Source: Trissonchulus latispiculum (Eukaryota; Nematoda; Enoplea; Enoplida; Ironidae). Taken from it: a stretch of DNA of 64,000 nucleotides. The stretch is from positions 1 to 64,000 of the forward strand of contig JASAND010011024.1 of NCBI GenBank assembly GCA_030248195.1, written 5' to 3'. Positions within the stretch are counted from its first letter, which is position 1; each line of letters opens with the position of its first letter. Below are positions 12,061 to 23,054 of this stretch, one piece after another. The notes beneath the pieces were generated by a model that saw only the letters and a program-made list of their open reading frames with translations, was not told the DNA's origin and made no database searches. Position numbers and translations under genes: made by a program.

Positions 12061-12430
12061 GCCGTCGGACCCACCCATATTGCTGGGCTGGTTCCACTTT
12101 GCTGTCGGGAGGGTCAAGTCGGTACCGACTTCCAAGAACACCATATAGGACTGTGCATAGCCTCTCAAAACTTTGTCCATAGGGGTTTTCTGGTGCGCCC
12201 AGCTCATTTCCGGTGTCCGTTTTGCCGTCCGATCCACCCATTTTGCTGGGCTGGTTCCACTTTGCTGTCGGGAGGGTCAAGTCGGTACCGACTTCCAAGA
12301 ACACCATATAGGACTGTGCATAGCCTCTCAAAACTTTGTCCATAGGGGTTTTCTGGTGCGCCCAGCTCATTTCCGGTGTCCGTTTTGCCGTCCGACCCAC
12401 CCATTTTGCTGGACTGGTTCCACTTTGCCG
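12061..12430. repeat. 163-bp tandem array, right arm of FB1
   Basis: GCCGTCCGA-type words occur at 12061, 12224 and 12387, giving an exact 163-bp period. It is the inverse of 780-1165. Confidence 0.9.
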
Positions 12431-12459
12431 TTTGAAGGGTAAATCGGGTAGGGGGTCAA

Positions 12460-13140
12460 GTGGTCAAAAATTAAAATTTTCAAAAGTGGTCAAATTTGGT
12501 ACCAAATGAAAGCCCGCATCGAACTGAGCAACTTTTGTCATAGAAGTGCGTACCTAAAGTGGCTGTAGAGGGCTGTGGTGGGGTGGGGTGGGGACTTAGG
12601 CGATTTTGGGCCAAAAATTAAAATTTTCAAAAGTGGTCAAATTTGGTACCAAATGAAAGCCCGCATCGAACTGAGCAACTTTTGTCATAGAAGTGCGTAC
12701 CTAAAGTGGCTGTAGAGGGCTGTGGTGGGGTGGGGTGGGGACTTAGGCGATTTTGGGTCAAAAATTAAAATTTTGAAAAGTGGTCAAATTTGGTACCAAA
12801 TGAAAGCCCGCATCGAACTGAGCAACTTTTGTCATAGAAGTGCGTACCTAAAGTGGCTGTAGAGGCCTGTGGTGGGGTGGGGTGGGGACTTAGGCGATTT
12901 TGGGCCAAAAATTAAAATTTTCAAAAGTGGTCAAATTTGGTACCAAATGAAAGCCCGCATCGAACTGAGCAACTTTTGTCATAGAAGTGCGTACCTAAAG
13001 TGGCTGTAGAGGCCTGTGGTGGGGTGGGGTGGGGTGGGGACTTAGGCGATTTTGGGTCAAAAATTAAGATTTTCAAAAGTTGTCAAATTTCGAGTCAAAT
13101 GAAGGCCCGCATCGAACTGAACAACTTTCGCCATACACCC
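12460..13140. repeat. 147-bp tandem array, right arm of FB1
   Basis: CAAAAGTGGTCAAATTTGG (first base varies) recurs at 12481, 12628, 12775, 12922 and 13074. The spacing is 147, 147, 147 and 152, and the last step is longer by one extra GGGGT. Units are nearly identical, much more so than the arms elsewhere, suggesting recent homogenisation. Confidence 0.9.
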
Positions 13141-13309
13141 ACCCAAACTTGCTGTGTCGGATTTATATACTTGCTTTCTCAACCGGAATTTAAACGACAG
13201 ACATATATAGGCCCAACACACATATTATCCCCTTTTGTGCGGAGCATTTTTGTTACTTGTATATGTATAGATATCTTTCAACGGTAGCAAGCAAACCAAC
13301 CACAACACT

Positions 13310-14450
13310 CCACAACCACTTTGAGCATGCAGTTCTATGACAAATGTTGCTCAGCTCGCTCAGGGCTTTCTTTTGGTACCAAATTTGACCAGTTTTGAAA
13401 ATTTTCATTTTTGACCGATAATCGCCAAGTCCCCTCCACCCCAGCACAGCACTCTACAGCCACTTCGAGCATGCCGTTCTATGACAAAAGTTGCTCAAGC
13501 TCACTCAGGCTTTCATTTGAGATTTACCAAATTTGACCACTTTTGAAAATTTTCATTTTTGACCGAAAATCGCCTAAGTCCCCACCCCGCCCCAGCACAG
13601 CACTCTACAGCCACTTTGAGCACGCAGTTCTATGGAAAAGTTGCTCAGCTCGCTTAGGGCTTTCATTTGGTACCAGATTTGACCACTTTTGAAAAATTTC
13701 ATTTTTGACCGAAAATCACCTAATAAATTACACACCCACCCCAGGACAGCTCTATACTGCCTCTTTGAGCATGCAGTTCTATGACTAAAGTTGCTCAGCT
13801 CGCTCAGGGCTACGATTTGGTACCAAATTTGACCACTTTTGAAAAAATTTCATTTTTGACCGAAAATCGCCTAAGTCCCCACCCCAGCACCACAACACTC
13901 TACAGCCAGTTTTGAGCATGCGTTCTATGACAAAAGTTGCTCAGCTCGCTTAGGGCTTTCATTGGTACCAAATTTGACCACTTTTGAAAAATTTCATTTT
14001 TGACCGAAAATCACCTAAGTCCCCACCCCACCCCACCACAGCACTCACAACCTTTTGAGCATGCAGTTCTATGACAAATGTTGCTCAGCTCGCTTAGCGC
14101 TTCCATTTGACACCAAATTTGACCACTTTTGAAAAATTTCATTTTTGACCGAAAATCACCAAAGTCCCTACCCCACCCCACCACAGCACTCTACAGCCAC
14201 TTTGAGCATGCAGTTCTATGACAAAAGTTGCTCAGCTCGCTTGGGAGCTTTCATTTGGTACCAAATTTGACCACTTTTGAAAAATTTCATTTTTGACCGA
14301 AAATCTCCTAAGTCCCCACCCCACCCCACCACAGCACTCTACAGCCACTTTTGAGCATGCGGTTCTATGACAAATTTTGCTCAGCTCGCTTAGCGCTTCC
14401 ATTTGATACCAAATTTGACCACTTTTGAAAAATTTCATTTTTGACCCCAT
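13310..14450. repeat. Diverged 147-bp-type tandem array (about 8 units)
   Basis: GAGCATGC plus AGTTCTATGAC recurs roughly every 141-151 bp (near 13323, 13468, 13616, 13766, 13914, 14057, 14204, 14354). Each unit has the CCCCACCCC tract and TTTGACCACTTTTGAAAA. Units differ from those of the main FB1 by GAGCATGC in place of GGTACGCA. Confidence 0.8.
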
Positions 14451-14460
14451 GACCTCCCAC

Positions 14461-15248
14461 CACTAGCGTAGATACGGGGGGGGCGGGGGGGCGGCCGCCC
14501 GCCCCGAAATAATGGCTTTGCCCCCCTGAAAAATTGGGCAAAAGGAAAATTTTACGCCCCGCGCGGAAGCGCGGGCGTTTAACTCCCTCGGAAACACTTC
14601 GCAAATTATACATTAATACTTAAAATTAGCTCAATATTGATGCATTTTCTACACCATTAATAAAATTTTCGCGCCCTCCGAGCGCATTCCAATTACTGGC
14701 CGATTATCAAAAATATTGTTTTTCATTAAACATGCTAACAAATGTGCGTATATACATAAGTTGCTTTGCATTTTTGCTGCTTTTTTTGCGTTATTCCCAA
14801 CATCATCAGCCTTGGCATAATTGGTTGATGTGATCAGAATACGCAGCTCTTTAATGAGAACATCCTAATAAAGTTTCCAGTTTTCGGGCAAAGAGACAGT
14901 AAACGTAGAAAATAGCAAATAAAGGTACAAAATGTTGTTTGATAATCAATTGATAAATCATTTATAAAGAATTAAATGTTTCAGTAGCGTTTAATGGCGA
15001 AATTTAAAAATTTGTCTCAACTTCTGGGGAGCTCTGCCCCCGAACCCCCCCCCCTTTGGGACTTAGGATTTCGCTTTCAGTTGTAACAAGTCGAAAACCT
15101 GTACCACAGAAGACTTTTTAATTAATAGGACAACTTGCAGTATAATACACGGTGTGCATGTTACGCAAAACGGGAAAATTTTACCCCCCCCCCCAAAGTC
15201 CTCGGACAAAACCGCCCCCCCTGAAAATTTTTTGTACCTACGCTACTG
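14461..15248. mobile_element. MITE 'CAGTAGCGTAG' with perfect 8-bp target duplication
   Basis: CCTCCCAC at 14453-14460 and 15249-15256 flanks CACTAGCGTAG and CTACGCTACTG. The ends carry long G or C runs (GGGGGGCGGGGGGGCGG near the left, CCCCCCCCCC near the right). There is no ORF. A second copy, inverted and interrupted, is at 33672-35851, and a short relative is at 22801-23054. The superfamily is not certain: the duplication length fits hAT, but the terminal bases are not the classic hAT consensus. Confidence 0.85.
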
Positions 15249-15256
15249 CCTCCCAC

Positions 15257-15625
15257 CGACCTGACCTGACCCTCCAGATGGCAAAGTGGAACCAGCACAG
15301 CAAGATGGGTGGGTCAGACGGCAAAACGGCTGCCAGGAATGAGCTGGGCGCACCAGAAAACCCCTATAGACAATGTTTTGTCGGGCTATGTACAGACCAA
15401 TATGGTGTTCCCGGAATTCGGTACCGACCGGACCCTCCAGACGGCAAAGTGGAACCAGCACAGCTAGATGGGTGGGTCAGACGGCAAAACGGACACCGGG
15501 AATGAGCTGGGCGCACCAGAAAACCCCTATAGACAAAGTTTGGAGAGGCAAAGTAAAGCCTACTATGGACCTCCGGGAAGCGGTTACCGACATGACGCCT
15601 CAGACGGTCAAGTGGAACCAGCCCA
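15257..15625. repeat. 163-bp-type tandem array of the second FB1 copy
   Basis: Two to three units contain GAGCTGGGCGCACCAGAAAA and GACGGCAAAACGG. They are diverged from the 780-1165 units. Confidence 0.75.
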
Positions 15626-16308
15626 GGGTTACTCGGGCAGCAAAACTGATAGCGGGAATCGATTCTCCGTCCCAAAAAACCTTTGTATGCAAAATTTGAG
15701 CCACGCATGTAGCAAAATAAGCGAAAAAATTAAGTTCAAAGTTCGACCCAAAATTCACCAACTTTGGCCGGCCAGTACCGAAAAATTACGCACGAAGACG
15801 GAAAATCATATAGCATTTGAACGACCCCGATATGTGTACTGTTTAACCATATAGTCAGTATTGCCCCATATATAGCCCAATCTGACTTATTAAGGCGCCT
15901 TTGAAGCATACTTTTTGGCCATTTTAGCATTTTGGCCGACTTTGGACCCCAGCCAAAAATTTTTTCCGGCCCTGAGAGGCATAAAAACTAGCTTATTTTC
16001 TTATTTTTGATTTGTACTACAAGAACATATATGGGTTTCATAGGCAAAAATTTTTCTATCTGTAGTTATTCAAGCTACAAACCCCCTTATGAGACATCAA
16101 AAGCGAGAAACCGGAAAAAAAACATCTCTCGTAAGCGATTTTTGGCATAACTTTTTAACGGAAAGTGGTACGGGGATGAAACTTCGCACACATACTAAAC
16201 TCGACACGTACAATTTTTCGCACATAATCTGCGCAGGATCTGCGCAGGAATCTGCGCAGCTTCTGCGCAGCCTTGTTTTACACGGTCATTCGACCATTTT
16301 CACTCATA

Positions 16309-16345
16309 TTATAGGGGTCGCTACCGCGACCCCTATGATACACTA
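16309..16345. other. Hairpin module GGGGTCGC-TACC-GCGACCCC
   Basis: This is the same hairpin as 11380-11417 with a different loop (TACC). The stem is intact, and it closes the second FB1 copy. Confidence 0.7.
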
Positions 16346-17011
16346 TGTACATGTACATGTACATATACACTTCCCCCACCCGCACTATCCAAACTCTAAA
16401 GAATGCCAACCAAAATGTGCCAAAATTAGCCAACAATAGGCGTTGGTTGGTAAAATGCGTAATTAGACAGCAAATTCTGAGTAAACTGATTTCTTCGAAG
16501 ATAACAACAATTTTAGACTCCCAAAATAGTTTTTGACTTATATATACATAAACCACAAGAAACAGCTGAATAGTTGTAAACGCAAAACTGTCTATTTTGG
16601 TGCCCTCTTTCCAACTATAACAATCAATCCGGTGTGTCGACTGTGACTAAACAAATATAGTCAGGGGGGGGGGAGGGTAAAACAACCATTTTCGAAATAA
16701 GGTTATTACTCGCTACAGACTGTAGCTAGAACCTTCTATATACCAGCATAGGGCTTGGCCTGTACTTTCTATACCACCAGTAAAATCGGCATCGAGTTGT
16801 ACTTCTAGTGGCCCAACCTCAATACTAAACCATCTTTTTCCCCCACAAGTGGAGTAAAAAAAGATGGAGGTAGAAAAAAAGATGGTACTAAATTTCGTTC
16901 CTTTACCACCATAACAGCAGATAAATGGCATTTAAAGGCATAAAACGCAATATCTACTTCTAAAAACTCGTTGCCGGCAGCCAGGCTCAGTATTATCCAT
17001 CATATAAGCCA
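16346..17011. other. No gene seen
   Basis: Contains an alternating ACATGT tract near 16345 and a G run near 16664. The start of a LINE relic follows. No splice-consistent exon was found. Confidence 0.4.
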
Positions 17012-18110
17012 AACTTAGATCTTGCAGCTGCCTTTGACACAGTCTGGCACAAGGACCTTCTGTACAAACTCTCGAAGTACGGCATCGTTGGCAATCTTCT
17101 CGATTGGCTGTCCGATTACATGTCTGGTAGGTCCCAATGTGTGGTTGTTGATTCTGCGGTATCTACTCCGAAATCCATTGCGGCTAGCGTACCACGGGGG
17201 TCGTTAGAGCCATTGCTCTTCCTCATCGACATCAATGACCTTCCTGAAGCAGTATCCAACGGGTACCTAATATCTGCAGATGACACCGCTCTTGCTGCGA
17301 CAACACCATCTGTTGATTCCCGAGAAACTATCTCGGTCTCCATTGGAGGCTGATCTTTTATCTGTTGGGGACTGGGCAAAAGTGGCAATTGAGTTGTCCA
17401 TCCCGAAAACGCAATCAATGATTGTTTCCCGGAAAAGAGATGCCCAAGAGATACCACTCTTGAGACTCGGCCGGTCTGAGTTCCCCAATTGCGACTCAAT
17501 CCGGAATCTTGGAGTCAGTCTTACCTGCAAGCTAAATTTGGCAGCGGCCACCTACTTGGAAAAGCCTTCACGGCTGGAAAGTTGAGTGGGAATGTGGGCG
17601 GTCCTCGAGATTTCTGTCGGAAGATACCCGATTCCATGTATACGTGGCCCTAATTCGGCCGATTATGGAATACAACCTGCCGCTGTTTTTAAATGCTCCC
17701 CAAATACGCACTAAATGCTGGAGTCAGTATAGAATGCGGCAAGACTGTTTTCTGAAAATAAATCCGCCTTGGCTGTCTGAGACACCGACAAATTGTTGGT
17801 GCCCTCTCCCGTATACTGGAAGTTAGTAAATGGAGAGGGTCCACAGATTCTTTGTGATCTTATTCCGGCCAGGTCCACAACCAGGACGTCTACTCGCCTG
17901 GCCAGTAACTGAAATGCCAGGCAGGTGCCCAGATCGATGTCCAGTTCATCACGAGGACGAGCTTTATCCCGGCTTGTAACGAGGCTGTGGAATGGACTGC
18001 CTGAAGAAGTGATCAACAGGGCCAACTCACAGGGATTTCGGTGATCTGTTCACCGCTACCTCAAAAATCATCCTGAAAGGATGCCTCACTGAAGAAGTAA
18101 CTGAAGAAGT
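17012..18110 (+). pseudogene. LINE (CR1/Jockey-like) reverse transcriptase relic
   Basis: The translation in one frame from 17012 reads LDLAAAFDTVWHKDLLYKLS, a standard non-LTR reverse-transcriptase motif. It continues through LSDYMSGRSQCV, VPRGSLEPLLFLIDINDLP and ADDTAL (the catalytic F/YADD box) to a stop at 17353. The frame then shifts: IPKTQSMIVSRK and IRNLGVSLTCKL (about 17400-17540) are in a second frame, and ALIRPIMEYNLP (17644 on) in a third. LVTRLWNGLPEEVINRANS (about 17965-18030), the typical LINE C-terminal motif, lies in another. The catalytic box is altered to ISADDT, and several stops and frameshifts make it non-functional. The 3' end is a GAAGTAA-rich tail. There is no endonuclease domain, so it is 5'-truncated. 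Confidence 0.85.
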
Positions 18111-18179
18111 AAGTAAGTAAACTTATAGCAATGGACCAACATTGCTAGGAAATTAAGATTTTTGGTCTACAAAATCTTA

Positions 18180-18700
18180 TTTTTTGGTAATTTATAACTT
18201 AACCGCCTTTTGTGTTAACTTGCAATGATAAAATAAACCATTTTGCAATATTAACCCACAAGAAATTGAGTGTTTTATTTATGATGGGTGGCAAAATCGC
18301 ACAAAAGTGTTCAGGGATCATCCATTTCGGGTGTAGTCTTTTGCATATCCACACTTGTGAAACTTTCTGGAATGTCCACAGTTCATAATATCACAAAAAT
18401 ATTGTTTATGACCCTAATTTTCTTGTTATCCGCATGATTTGCCCCCCTCCCCTGGAAATATTTGCCAGCGTTCCTCCACAGGGGCAGATCATATGGCGCT
18501 TTTCGGCAGCAGTACGTCAATTGTGGGGTATAACAGTTCAAATGAGTAAACAATTAGTCGTTATTTTTGCTTAAATCAAAAAACGAAACTGCGGGGAAAA
18601 AGTACACCGTTGTTTTAATCCCTCTGGTGGGAAAAGTGTGGGGGAAAAACAGTCACTATTTCTCAACCGTGTGACCTAGCGAAAATCCGACTAGCCCACG
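18180..18700. repeat. Dispersed copy of an FB1-arm segment
   Basis: The stretch with CTTGTTATCCGCATGATTTG, the following CCTCCACAGGGG and AGTTCAAATGAGTAAA matches 8830-9120 in the FB1 right arm (and its inverse at 3870-4250). So part of the FB1 interior exists outside the palindrome, either because it is an older repeat captured by FB1 or because FB1 once inserted here. Confidence 0.65.
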
Positions 18701-19590
18701 TTATAGAGCACATCCACAAATCCCTTCATGCACAAAAGAACTCCTGCAACTATTACCAGTAAGTTGGCATAATCTTAGAAAATTTGAAAAATCCTCACAC
18801 GAACGCTCAATCGACAGGTAAGGTAATTTGTATTCTGATCTTAAAGGACAAGGCTCGAACTTTCATTTGCACTGGATTTTGTATCTCTATCATGTGCCAG
18901 TCGAGCAGGGTGGTGAGCCGTTGTTTTCCCCCACTTTGGCGGTGATGCTTTTCCCCCCTCTGACTATAATGCCAAAAACTAAAAATTTCACCTAAAAAGC
19001 CGGGAGTGAAATATTAAATAGCATTCACCAGCAAAATTGGAAAGCTTCGTCTGTCTTCACACAGAATTGAAGTCTGCAGGGTCACATTTACACAAAGTGA
19101 TACCAGAACCTACGAAGATTAGAACAAACCAATCAGAAATGTGAAATAACGCGTACTTCCTTGGAGCACTTGACGCCAAGACCAACATGACCATTGTAGT
19201 CACCGATAGCAACAAAAGCCTAAACCATACAACAAACATTTACGCTGAATACTGTGCGAGTAATTAACGATGTGTGTGTACGCGCGTGGTAAAAAATCGG
19301 TCAAAAGTAAAGTCAAGTCAAAACTCAATTACTGAGCACTTTTTAGCATAGTTATAGCAGTATGTACAAAACAGGCTATTTTTACTGCATTTTTGGCAAT
19401 TTCAGACTACTTTAGATTCCCCCGTCCAACTTTCGGGTCCTCTCCCCACTACTGGGAGGGGGAGGGGGCTCCCCCACTTTTTTCGTCTAGAAAAAGCCCA
19501 GCTAAAGAAGATATTATCATGGTTGGCTTTCTCATTCCAGAAATATTATATAAGTTAACGTATACACAGTATTTGTTTCTAAAACCGACA
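18701..19590. other. No gene seen
   Basis: Unique-looking AT-rich sequence with a G/C-rich patch at 19420-19480 (GGGAGGGGGAGGGGGCTCCC). No recognisable coding region. Confidence 0.35.
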
Positions 19591-19665
19591 GATCGTACAC
19601 CCCGCCCAGAGGTACAAAGCTTTGTTCTAGCTAGCGCCTAGACCACTCGGCCATCCTTTCGCAAC
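19591..19665 (-). pseudogene. tRNA-like sequence (Leu/Ser-type 5' half, tRNA relic or SINE head)
   Basis: The minus strand reads GGATGGCCGAGTGGTCTAGG followed by CGC. This is a perfect tRNA D-arm and A-box (TGGCCGAGTGG) of the class-II Leu/Ser type. Downstream, the expected anticodon stem is poor (AGCT, a 7-nt loop, AGCT) and the B box (GGTTCGANTCC) is degenerate (GGTGTACGATC). It therefore looks like a tRNA pseudogene or the head of a tRNA-derived SINE, not a working tRNA. Confidence 0.5.
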
Positions 19666-20818
19666 TTTTGGATTTCAAAGTTTCTTGCCCTTTAATTTCC
19701 ATGTAGAGGCCCGGCCTCAGACTTGTTTGCATTTATGTAACAGCAAAAACAACGCGAGTAGCTGAGGAGTTTAACAAACTCGCCCAAAATCTCTGATCTC
19801 TCCACATTTTATGGGGTCGGTCAACTCAAAATTAGCCACACAAGCTGGAAACGAGGACAAGTCAAACCTTAAATCGAGTACGCTGTCCAGCTCTAGTTTG
19901 CTTCTGCACAGGCATAATCTTCAGGACCTCATCCTTCAGGGATTTTTCCAGGAAATGATCAATGATTTGGTATTCCTAAAGAAATAGACAATAACAAACT
20001 CTGCAGTGCACATCGATTTTATTATCATCGATAATTCAAGAAGGTATCCAAGAAGGTATGTACACGTTTCGGCAATATTAGAAATGCTAAGGCCCCCCCA
20101 ATTTTGGTTTTAGCTTTACTGATTAGGGCTACCCAACCCGATTTCCCACCCCCACATCTTTTCACCGAGGAGAAACCACTCCGTTTTGCTGACTCTTCCA
20201 GACACCACTTGGTTTTAATAATCTGCATGAACAGGGCTTACGAAGCAGGAACATTTTGAATCTTTTAACCAAAAATCATTAAAATGTGGCAATTTCTGGC
20301 CAACTAAAGATGAGTGGGAGGAAGTCCAAAAAGTGGGTGGGCCCAAGTGGGGTGGGAGGGGGCGGAGGAACACGAAAGGTGTGGGGAGCAACAAACCCCC
20401 CTCCGATAAATCAAATTCAGCATGAATACAGGTCAGAGATGAAACCGGGTCACTATTTGCTGACCCGGTGACCCGGTCGACCCCTGACCCGGTATTTCTG
20501 AAAATGCAGGTTTAAGCTTGGAAAAATTAAAAATACTTATATTGGGGTGTGGCGAGTGTTTTTTACCTATTTGGACATTTTTTGCGTCTAAACTAAGAAG
20601 TTGGGCAAAATTTTTGCTTTCCTTAAAGTACGTTGGAAGGTATGTAAGTATTGTAAGTAAACCGGAAAAAATCAAAACTGATTTGCACGATTTCGCATTC
20701 AAGTAAACTACATAGATTTTTGAATCAAACAAATTTAACAAAATATTTTGCCAAAGCCATCACATCATCTAATTCCAATTATATGGCTTAACATTAGCAC
20801 TTGTGTGTTTTATCATTA
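19666..20818. other. No gene seen; short GACCCGGT cluster
   Basis: At 20440-20500 there are repeats of GACCCGGT (GGTCACTATTTGCTGACCCG and neighbours), like the words of the hAT-like element at 34754-35511. It may be a fragment of a related element. The rest is featureless. Confidence 0.35.
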
Positions 20819-22800
20819 TATATATGTCGCAGTCTAAAAGCATTTTCCGTCTAATTGCAATTAGACGGAGAATTTCAGTCTAATTGCAATTGGGCTAGTC
20901 TAATAGCATGAGACTGAGCGAAATGCTGTTAGACTGAAAATTTTCAGTCTAATTGCAATTAGACGTACCGTTGTTCGTCTAATTGCAATTGGGCGAACAG
21001 AGCCTCGTCTGATTGCATTTTGATGTAAAATGTTTTGGTCAATGTCTAAGAACAGCGCTTCACTGTAACTGTATACGGAGAAGGGCATAGAATGTCGGAA
21101 AGATATTACGTCATTAAGAATAGCTTTGGAAACATAGTAGAATTTCTTTTCGTTTAGGAATTGAAAACGTGAAAACCTTAAAGATAAAAACTAAATAAAA
21201 TGTTTCCTACCTTCTTGAAGTTATCCTATTTAAAGTCATAAATAGGATAGACGGCGAAGGCGGTACAGCCCGAAAAGAACCATCACCTGATTTGCCCGGT
21301 ATATACAACCAAGGCGAACAACATGTAAAAAACCCAGCGATATTAATTGATAAGCATAATGACTCCAAAAGAGAAGTTCCAACAAAACTGTAAATATAAA
21401 GAAATCATAAAATTATCAAAATAAAATATGAAATATATATAGTATAAACTTACTAAACCTAGCTACACGCATAGCTACTACTACGTACAAACCTAAGTGT
21501 CAACAAACATGTCATTCATACTGTTAGGTGCTCTCATATGCTGACCACTATGCTAGACTGATACTAGTATTCGGTGGGCGTCGTCAGTAGCATGCCGACT
21601 TACTAGTTGCAGCTTTAGGTTGTTTTCAACTCCCAGCGAAATAGGATAGAAACGTTTCTGCCCTGTGGTCCCATTCACACGTGCTGGTTAAGCAAAGGTG
21701 CTACACACATCATTACATATGGATGATACCGATTTGTCGAATTTTATATGAAATTTCTGTTTTTTAACAGTTTTTCGAATTTGCAATTTTAGACCTTGCT
21801 GATTATATCCCTTAGAAATAGCTAAGTCCAGTAATTTCCTAGACTTAATAATAAAGCTATCATACGTATTACAAATACTGCCATATCTATTAATTTCACC
21901 ACCTACTACGTTATACAGACATCCTTTACTGATATTGCTTTGTGCATGCGGCAGAATTATTGTGTTAAAAGGGAAATTATCCCTTTTATCAAAAACATCA
22001 GTAAAGAAGTGTTTATTCCTTATAGATATATTGATGTCGAGTACATCTGCGGATAAAGGGTCCGAGTTAACTTTTTTAAGGGTAAGCGAATTAGGGTACA
22101 TATCTTTATGATGGTTGTCAAACTCATTGTCATCATTAACAGCAGTAATATCATCAATATATCTATACATATGTCGTAGCTTTTCAACTAAGCTATAACC
22201 ATACGAAGGAAAAATATAACAAAAAAGAACAAGGTTGGCAATTAAGCTTTTCCCAAGGTATCCGGAAGAATATACCGACACGAATGAATTGCTCAATTAA
22301 CCAAATTAACATGTCACTAAGTGTTTGCTCTACAACCATTCCTCTTTTTGAGATCCAAATATTAGTTCACGTCAAAATATGAAAATTTTAAGCTTAGTTG
22401 TAGATAATTTCTACTATGTTTTCAAAAAGAACTTAAGGTTTTCACGTTTTCAATGTGCTAAACGAAAAGAAATTCTACTATGTTTCCAAAGCTATTCTTA
22501 ATGACGTAATATCTTTCCGACTTTCTATGCCCTTCTCCGTATACAGTTACAGTGAAGCGCTGTTCTTAGACATTGACCAAAACATTTTACATCAAAATGC
22601 AATCAGACGAGGCTCTGTTCGCCCAATTGCAATTAGACGAACAATGGTACGTCTAATTGCAATTAGACTGAAAATTTTCAGTCTAACAGCATTTCGCTCA
22701 GTCTCATGCTATTAGACTAGCCCAATTGCAATTAGACTGAAATTCTCCGTCTAATTGCAATTAGACGGAAAATGCTTTTAGACTGCGACATATATATATA
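20819..22800. mobile_element. Inverted-repeat element with GTCTAATTGCAATTAGAC arrays, enclosing an RT fragment
   Basis: 20821-21180 is the reverse complement of about 22440-22798, roughly 370-bp arms starting TATATGTCGCAGTCTAAAAG. The arms contain repeated copies of the self-complementary word GTCTAATTGCAATTAGAC. The flanks are TA-rich, so a TA target duplication is possible but not provable. The interior holds a minus-strand reverse-transcriptase fragment (21688-22296). An RT inside a DNA-transposon-like inverted-repeat shell is unusual and suggests capture or nested insertion. Confidence 0.8.
21688..22296 (-). pseudogene. Reverse transcriptase C-terminal fragment (Penelope-like or unclassified)
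   Basis: The 202-residue open frame contains MYRYIDDITAVND near residue 45; Y-I-D-D is the catalytic box of reverse transcriptases. It continues with YPNSLTLKKVN, VLDINISIRNK, VFDKRDNFPFN, GGEINRYGSICNTYDSF and a basic GYNQQGLKLQIRKTVKK tail. These segments follow the usual order after the YxDD box in Penelope-like and related RT proteins. The upstream RT motifs, including the G-I-P-x-G segment, are absent or frameshifted (22300-22430 has stops), and no nuclease domain is seen. It is a truncated relic, although this frame is still open. Confidence 0.65.
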
Positions 22801-23054
22801 CACTAGCGTAGCCAGAAAAAAATTTCGGAGGGAGGCAAGCCAAAATTTTTCAGAAATCAGTGCTGAAACGGAACCTGTGGAGTCCGGTTTCAAGTGCAAG
22901 CTGCTACTTTTGAGGTATTTTCGTGGAAAATTAGCGCCGCAGGCGAAATTTTTTTGGAAATATTTATCAGAATTCCTATTTGGTGTTAAAATTTTCTTTT
23001 TCGCCTTCGATTTCGGGGGGGCATCCCCTTGCCCCCCCCCCGGCTACGCGCCTG
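22801..23054. mobile_element. Short MITE, CACTAGCGTAGCC...GGCTACGCGCCTG
   Basis: The flanks TATATATA (22793-22800) and TATATATG (23055-23062) match at 7 of 8 positions. The ends are CACTAGCGTAGCC and GGCTACGCGCCTG, with a C run at 23031-23041. It inserted exactly at the right tip of the 20819-22800 element. It is related by its tips to 14461-15248. Confidence 0.75.

Larger units (their letters stand above)
1..13260. mobile_element. FB1: giant foldback-like inverted-repeat element (13.2 kb palindrome)
   Basis: Bases 1-60 are the reverse complement of about 13159-13218, and matching pairs continue inward in order: 780-1250 with 12000-12450, 1297-1700 with 11540-11940, 2133-2190 with 11040-11100, 2490-2900 with 10350-10780, 3460-3740 with 9440-9660, 4356-4400 with 8600-8640, 5340-5440 with 7290-7380 and 6258-6308 with 6423-6489. 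The loop is about 6309-6422. The right tip continues to about 13260 (GGAGCATTTTTGTTACTTGT) and the same tip occurs near 31500 and 43600, so the left tip probably lies about 40 bp before the window. Arms are diverged by substitutions and small indels, so this is an old or decayed palindrome rather than an assembly mirror. Long terminal inverted repeats with internal tandem arrays are the architecture of foldback (FB/TU-type) transposons; assignment to that class is inference. No transposase was recognised in it. Confidence 0.85.
13265..16345. mobile_element. Second FB1-family copy (left-arm-like half), interrupted by a MITE
   Basis: The order matches the FB1 left arm: a 147-bp-type array (13290-14450), then the 163-bp-type array (15257-15620), then the AACTTTTTAACGG segment, the CTGCGCAG cluster and the ATAGGGG hairpin (to about 16345). 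No matching inverted half follows. A 788-bp MITE (14461-15248) separates the two arrays. It is a solo arm or a deletion derivative. Confidence 0.75.

Noticed and set aside
1..13260. Assembly artefact (false mirrored contig) as explanation for the palindrome
   Set aside because: The arms differ by many substitutions, indels, unequal MITE decay and a missing repeat array, which an artefactual mirror would not show; long reads would still be the decisive test.
19591..19665. Functional tRNA gene on the minus strand
   Set aside because: The A box is perfect, but the anticodon arm and B box do not form a proper tRNA; kept only as a tRNA-like relic.
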